Shown: piece after piece, positions 62,123 to 64,000 of the stretch
Layout: the number at the start of each line of letters is the position of its first letter
Position numbering within the stretch: position 1 is the stretch's first letter
From: Marinobacter maritimus
GTDB taxonomy: Bacteria > Pseudomonadota > Gammaproteobacteria > Pseudomonadales > Oleiphilaceae
Assembly (NCBI RefSeq): GCF_007671675.1
Contig: NZ_VCGW01000002.1
Span: forward strand, 558,001-622,000
Length of the DNA stretch: 64,000 bases
Reading direction: 5' to 3'
Notes under the pieces: generated by a model
What the model saw: only the letters and a program-made list of their open reading frames with translations
Told to the model about the DNA's origin: nothing
Databases searched by the model: none
Made by a program: the position numbers and the translations under genes

Positions 62123-63748
62123 ATGCCTACGCCGTATCAGACACATATCGGGTCGTTTACCCGAAAATCAACCTTTTTCTGGGCTGCAGTAGGCGCAACT
62201 GTGGGTCTGGCCAATCTTTGGCAGTTTCCCTATCTGGCAAGCCTGCACGGTGGTGGCTTGTTTATTTTGCTTTATCTCGGGTGTCTGTTACTGGTCACTT
62301 TGCCCCTGATGGTTACCGAAGCTTCGATTGGCCGCTACGCTCGCCATGGCATCGTGCTGGCGATGGATGGGTTGATACGCAGTGCGAAAAGCTCAAGAGT
62401 CTGGATGGCAGCGGGCCGGTTAAGCGTGCTGGCTGCCTTTGTTGTGTTGTCGTTTTCTGCGGTATTTGGTGCCATCGCACTGGCTTATGTTTTTTTCGGT
62501 GCTTTAGGCCGGTTTTCGGGCGCGAGCCAAGTAGAGGCCACCGATGTGTTGGCCGGGCTTGTTTCTGACCCGAGAGCGTTTCGCGAGTTTATGGGTTGGC
62601 ATGCGTTTTTTTTGGCCATGGTGCTTTGGGTGTCCGGGCAAGGTGTGGTTGGGGGGCTTGAGCGGGCCTTCAGAATTGTGGTGCCAGGCACGCTTTTACT
62701 TATGCTCGCGTTGTTTGGGCTTGCCGCCTGGCACGGCAGGATTGATGGCGCGATCAGTCAGATTCTTGAGATGCACCCGGAAGATCTCACTTGGGCCTCT
62801 TTAAGAGCCGCGCTATTCCATGCGTTCTTCACGCTTGGTCTTGGAATGGGGGTGTGGGCTGTTCTGGGTGCCTATACCACGCCGGATACACGCCTGAAGC
62901 GATCCATTCTGGCCGCCGTATTGATGGATACATTGGTGGCGATTCTGGCCGGGTTGATGATTTTTTCCATGGCTACGGAAAGCCATATTTTTGATGGCGA
63001 GCGCGGGTTCAGTCTTCTGTTTGTCTCGCTTCCGGTTACGCTTGCGCAGCTCCCTGTAAGCCAGTTCGTTATCGCGACGGTCTTTCTTATGGTGGTAATG
63101 ATCGTATGGTCGACCGCGCTGGCTTTGCTGGAGCCGGTTGTTGGCTGGTTTCGCGAATGGACAGGCGCGCCTAGGGGCTTGTCTGTTGTATTGGTGGGTC
63201 TGGCAGTTTGGCTCGCAGGATTGGCCTCCCTGCTATCGTTCAACGTGTGGGCGGAATACCGGGTGGGTGGGGCGACCGTTTTTCGCTGGCTGGAACTGGC
63301 AACCGGGGGATTGATGATTCCTCTGGTGGCGATTCTCATTGCGCTTTTTACCGGTTGGTGTCTTACACGCAATCTTTCGAGAACCATGCTCGGAACGGCG
63401 CCGAAGCTTTTTGGTACAATCTGGTTCTGGGTGATGCGCCTGGTGTTACCTTTGGTAGTTGTTTATATCGGCATCCATTACACCGCGGCTTCATTGGCAA
63501 ACCTTTGCGACAATGGCAGCAAGGCATTCTGGTGTGAGCAGGCGCCGGGTATGGTTTTTCGGGGTGAGGGGGAGACGCCCGTTGAGGCCGCAGAGGCGGA
63601 CGCAAAAGACGCAATCGAAGACGGAGTTGATGAGCAGCCCGGGGGGTTGCTCCCAGCAGATCAGCCGTCTGAAAGTGAGCCCGATGAACAGCGATCGCTC
63701 CCTGAAAATGCCCCTAAAGACGACGATATCCTTTATCATAGCGTCTGA
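62123..63748 (+). CDS. Sodium-dependent transporter (NSS/SNF family)
   Basis: 541 residues. LeuT-like fold: TM1 FFWAAVGATVGLANLWQFPYLASLHGGG (~20) contains the Na+/substrate unwound segment (usually NLWRFP; here Gln replaces Arg). About 12 membrane helices. The last ~60 residues are acidic and disordered (EGETPVEAAEADAKDAIEDG), longer than in most bacterial members. It probably imports amino acids or small amines with Na+. It stands between smpB and ratA, which are usually adjacent. AGGGGC precedes the ATG. Confidence 0.9.
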   Translation: MPTPYQTHIGSFTRKSTFFWAAVGATVGLANLWQFPYLASLHGGGLFILLYLGCLLLVTLPLMVTEASIGRYARHGIVLAMDGLIRSAKSSRVWMAAGRLSVLAAFVVLSFSAVFGAIALAYVFFGALGRFSGASQVEATDVLAGLVSDPRAFREFMGWHAFFLAMVLWVSGQGVVGGLERAFRIVVPGTLLLMLALFGLAAWHGRIDGAISQILEMHPEDLTWASLRAALFHAFFTLGLGMGVWAVLGAYTTPDTRLKRSILAAVLMDTLVAILAGLMIFSMATESHIFDGERGFSLLFVSLPVTLAQLPVSQFVIATVFLMVVMIVWSTALALLEPVVGWFREWTGAPRGLSVVLVGLAVWLAGLASLLSFNVWAEYRVGGATVFRWLELATGGLMIPLVAILIALFTGWCLTRNLSRTMLGTAPKLFGTIWFWVMRLVLPLVVVYIGIHYTAASLANLCDNGSKAFWCEQAPGMVFRGEGETPVEAAEADAKDAIEDGVDEQPGGLLPADQPSESEPDEQRSLPENAPKDDDILYHSV

Positions 63749-63822
63749 TTGCAGCCTTATTGGCGCTATAAGCGCCTGCAATCATTTTTAAAGCGTGTTT
63801 GTATGCAGGACAACCGGTTCCA

Positions 63823-64000
63823 ATGCCCCATCAGATTGATAAGACAGCCCTGGTTATGCACTCTGCCGAGCGCATGTTTCACCTGGTTAATGACATAGCC
63901 CGTTATCCGGAATTTCTTCCCTGGTGTGCAGGGGCCGAGATTCACCACGATGGCCCGGAACAGATCATGGCGTCGTTGGAAATAGCCAAGGGCGGCGTGC
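63823..64000 (+). CDS. ratA: RatA family START-domain protein, partial (3' end outside window)
   Basis: The first 59 residues (DKTALVMHSAERMFHLVNDIARYPEFLPWCAGAEIHHD) match the RatA/CoQ10-binding START family, which has been described as an anti-association factor or ubiquinone chaperone. It is divergent from smpB, as in E. coli, but with a transporter gene between them. Confidence 0.93.
   Translation, partial: MPHQIDKTALVMHSAERMFHLVNDIARYPEFLPWCAGAEIHHDGPEQIMASLEIAKGGV

Noticed and set aside
1-64000. CRISPR array, prophage or insertion sequence
   Set aside because: No regularly spaced repeats, integrase, transposase or phage structural genes were seen anywhere in the window.

Overview
The window is a stretch of a gammaproteobacterial chromosome, most likely Marinobacter or a close relative. 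The evidence is the gene order shared with Pseudomonas-type genomes (aroQ-accB-accC-prmA-dusB; zapA-6S RNA-ygfA; ygfB-pepP-ubiH-ubiI; ubiE-ubiJ-ubiB; hisI-hisE-tatABC; smpB next to tmRNA and near ratA), two WS/DGAT wax-ester synthases, and marine-type osmolyte and Na+-coupled carriers. This assignment is inference from content; no search was run. About 63 protein genes (two cut by the window edges), 6S RNA and tmRNA are supported.

Layout. 1-5246 (minus): aroQ, accB, accC, prmA, a zinc-ribbon/DUF3426 protein and partial dusB. 5513-8401: a diguanylate cyclase response regulator and a DUF2333 protein. 8474-13780: ppa, acyl-CoA dehydrogenase, rpiA divergent from ilvA, a 57-residue membrane peptide, ygfA. 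13788-14528: 6S RNA, zapA and a ZapB-like coiled coil. 14653-17791: a four-gene set resembling the Vibrio Zrg zinc-uptake genes (ABC permease and ATPase, DUF3299, His-rich DUF2796) with a Zur-box-like palindrome. It sits between the zapA block and ygfB-pepP-ubiH-ubiI, which are usually adjacent. 22457-26415: YedI-like protein, rsmE, tatCBA, hisE, hisI. 26631-29979: an accessory segment between hisI and ubiB holding a ynfA gene flanked by an attC-like sequence, a cytochrome c, a soluble sugar dehydrogenase, an unknown exported protein and a ccdAB toxin-antitoxin pair. 30325-35587: ubiB-ubiJ-ubiE, a PHA-system protein, an FFLEELY-like protein and an alpha/beta hydrolase. 35918-44272: wax synthase 1, acetaldehyde dehydrogenase, fumC, a CDP-archaeol-synthase-like protein, a metallophosphoesterase, msrA-msrB and a CaCA antiporter.

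44755-50530: mqo, then a pair without recognised function (an ATP-grasp protein followed by a 674-residue protein with a papain-like Cys/His/Asn pattern), then cheV. 50649-57696 is a six-gene minus-strand unit (aldehyde dehydrogenase, membrane-dipeptidase-family enzyme, BCCT carrier, 583-residue orphan, DUF3726 protein, RidA) ending in a hairpin and facing a divergent LysR gene, with an inverted repeat in the shared promoter region. It looks like a complete, substrate-inducible catabolic operon of unknown substrate. 58701-64000: SDR, tmRNA (tag ANDENYSLAA), wax synthase 2, smpB, an NSS-family Na+ symporter and the start of ratA.

The most promising undescribed systems are the ATP-grasp/cysteine-enzyme pair (46310-49621) and the LysR-BCCT-dipeptidase-ALDH-RidA operon (50649-58683).
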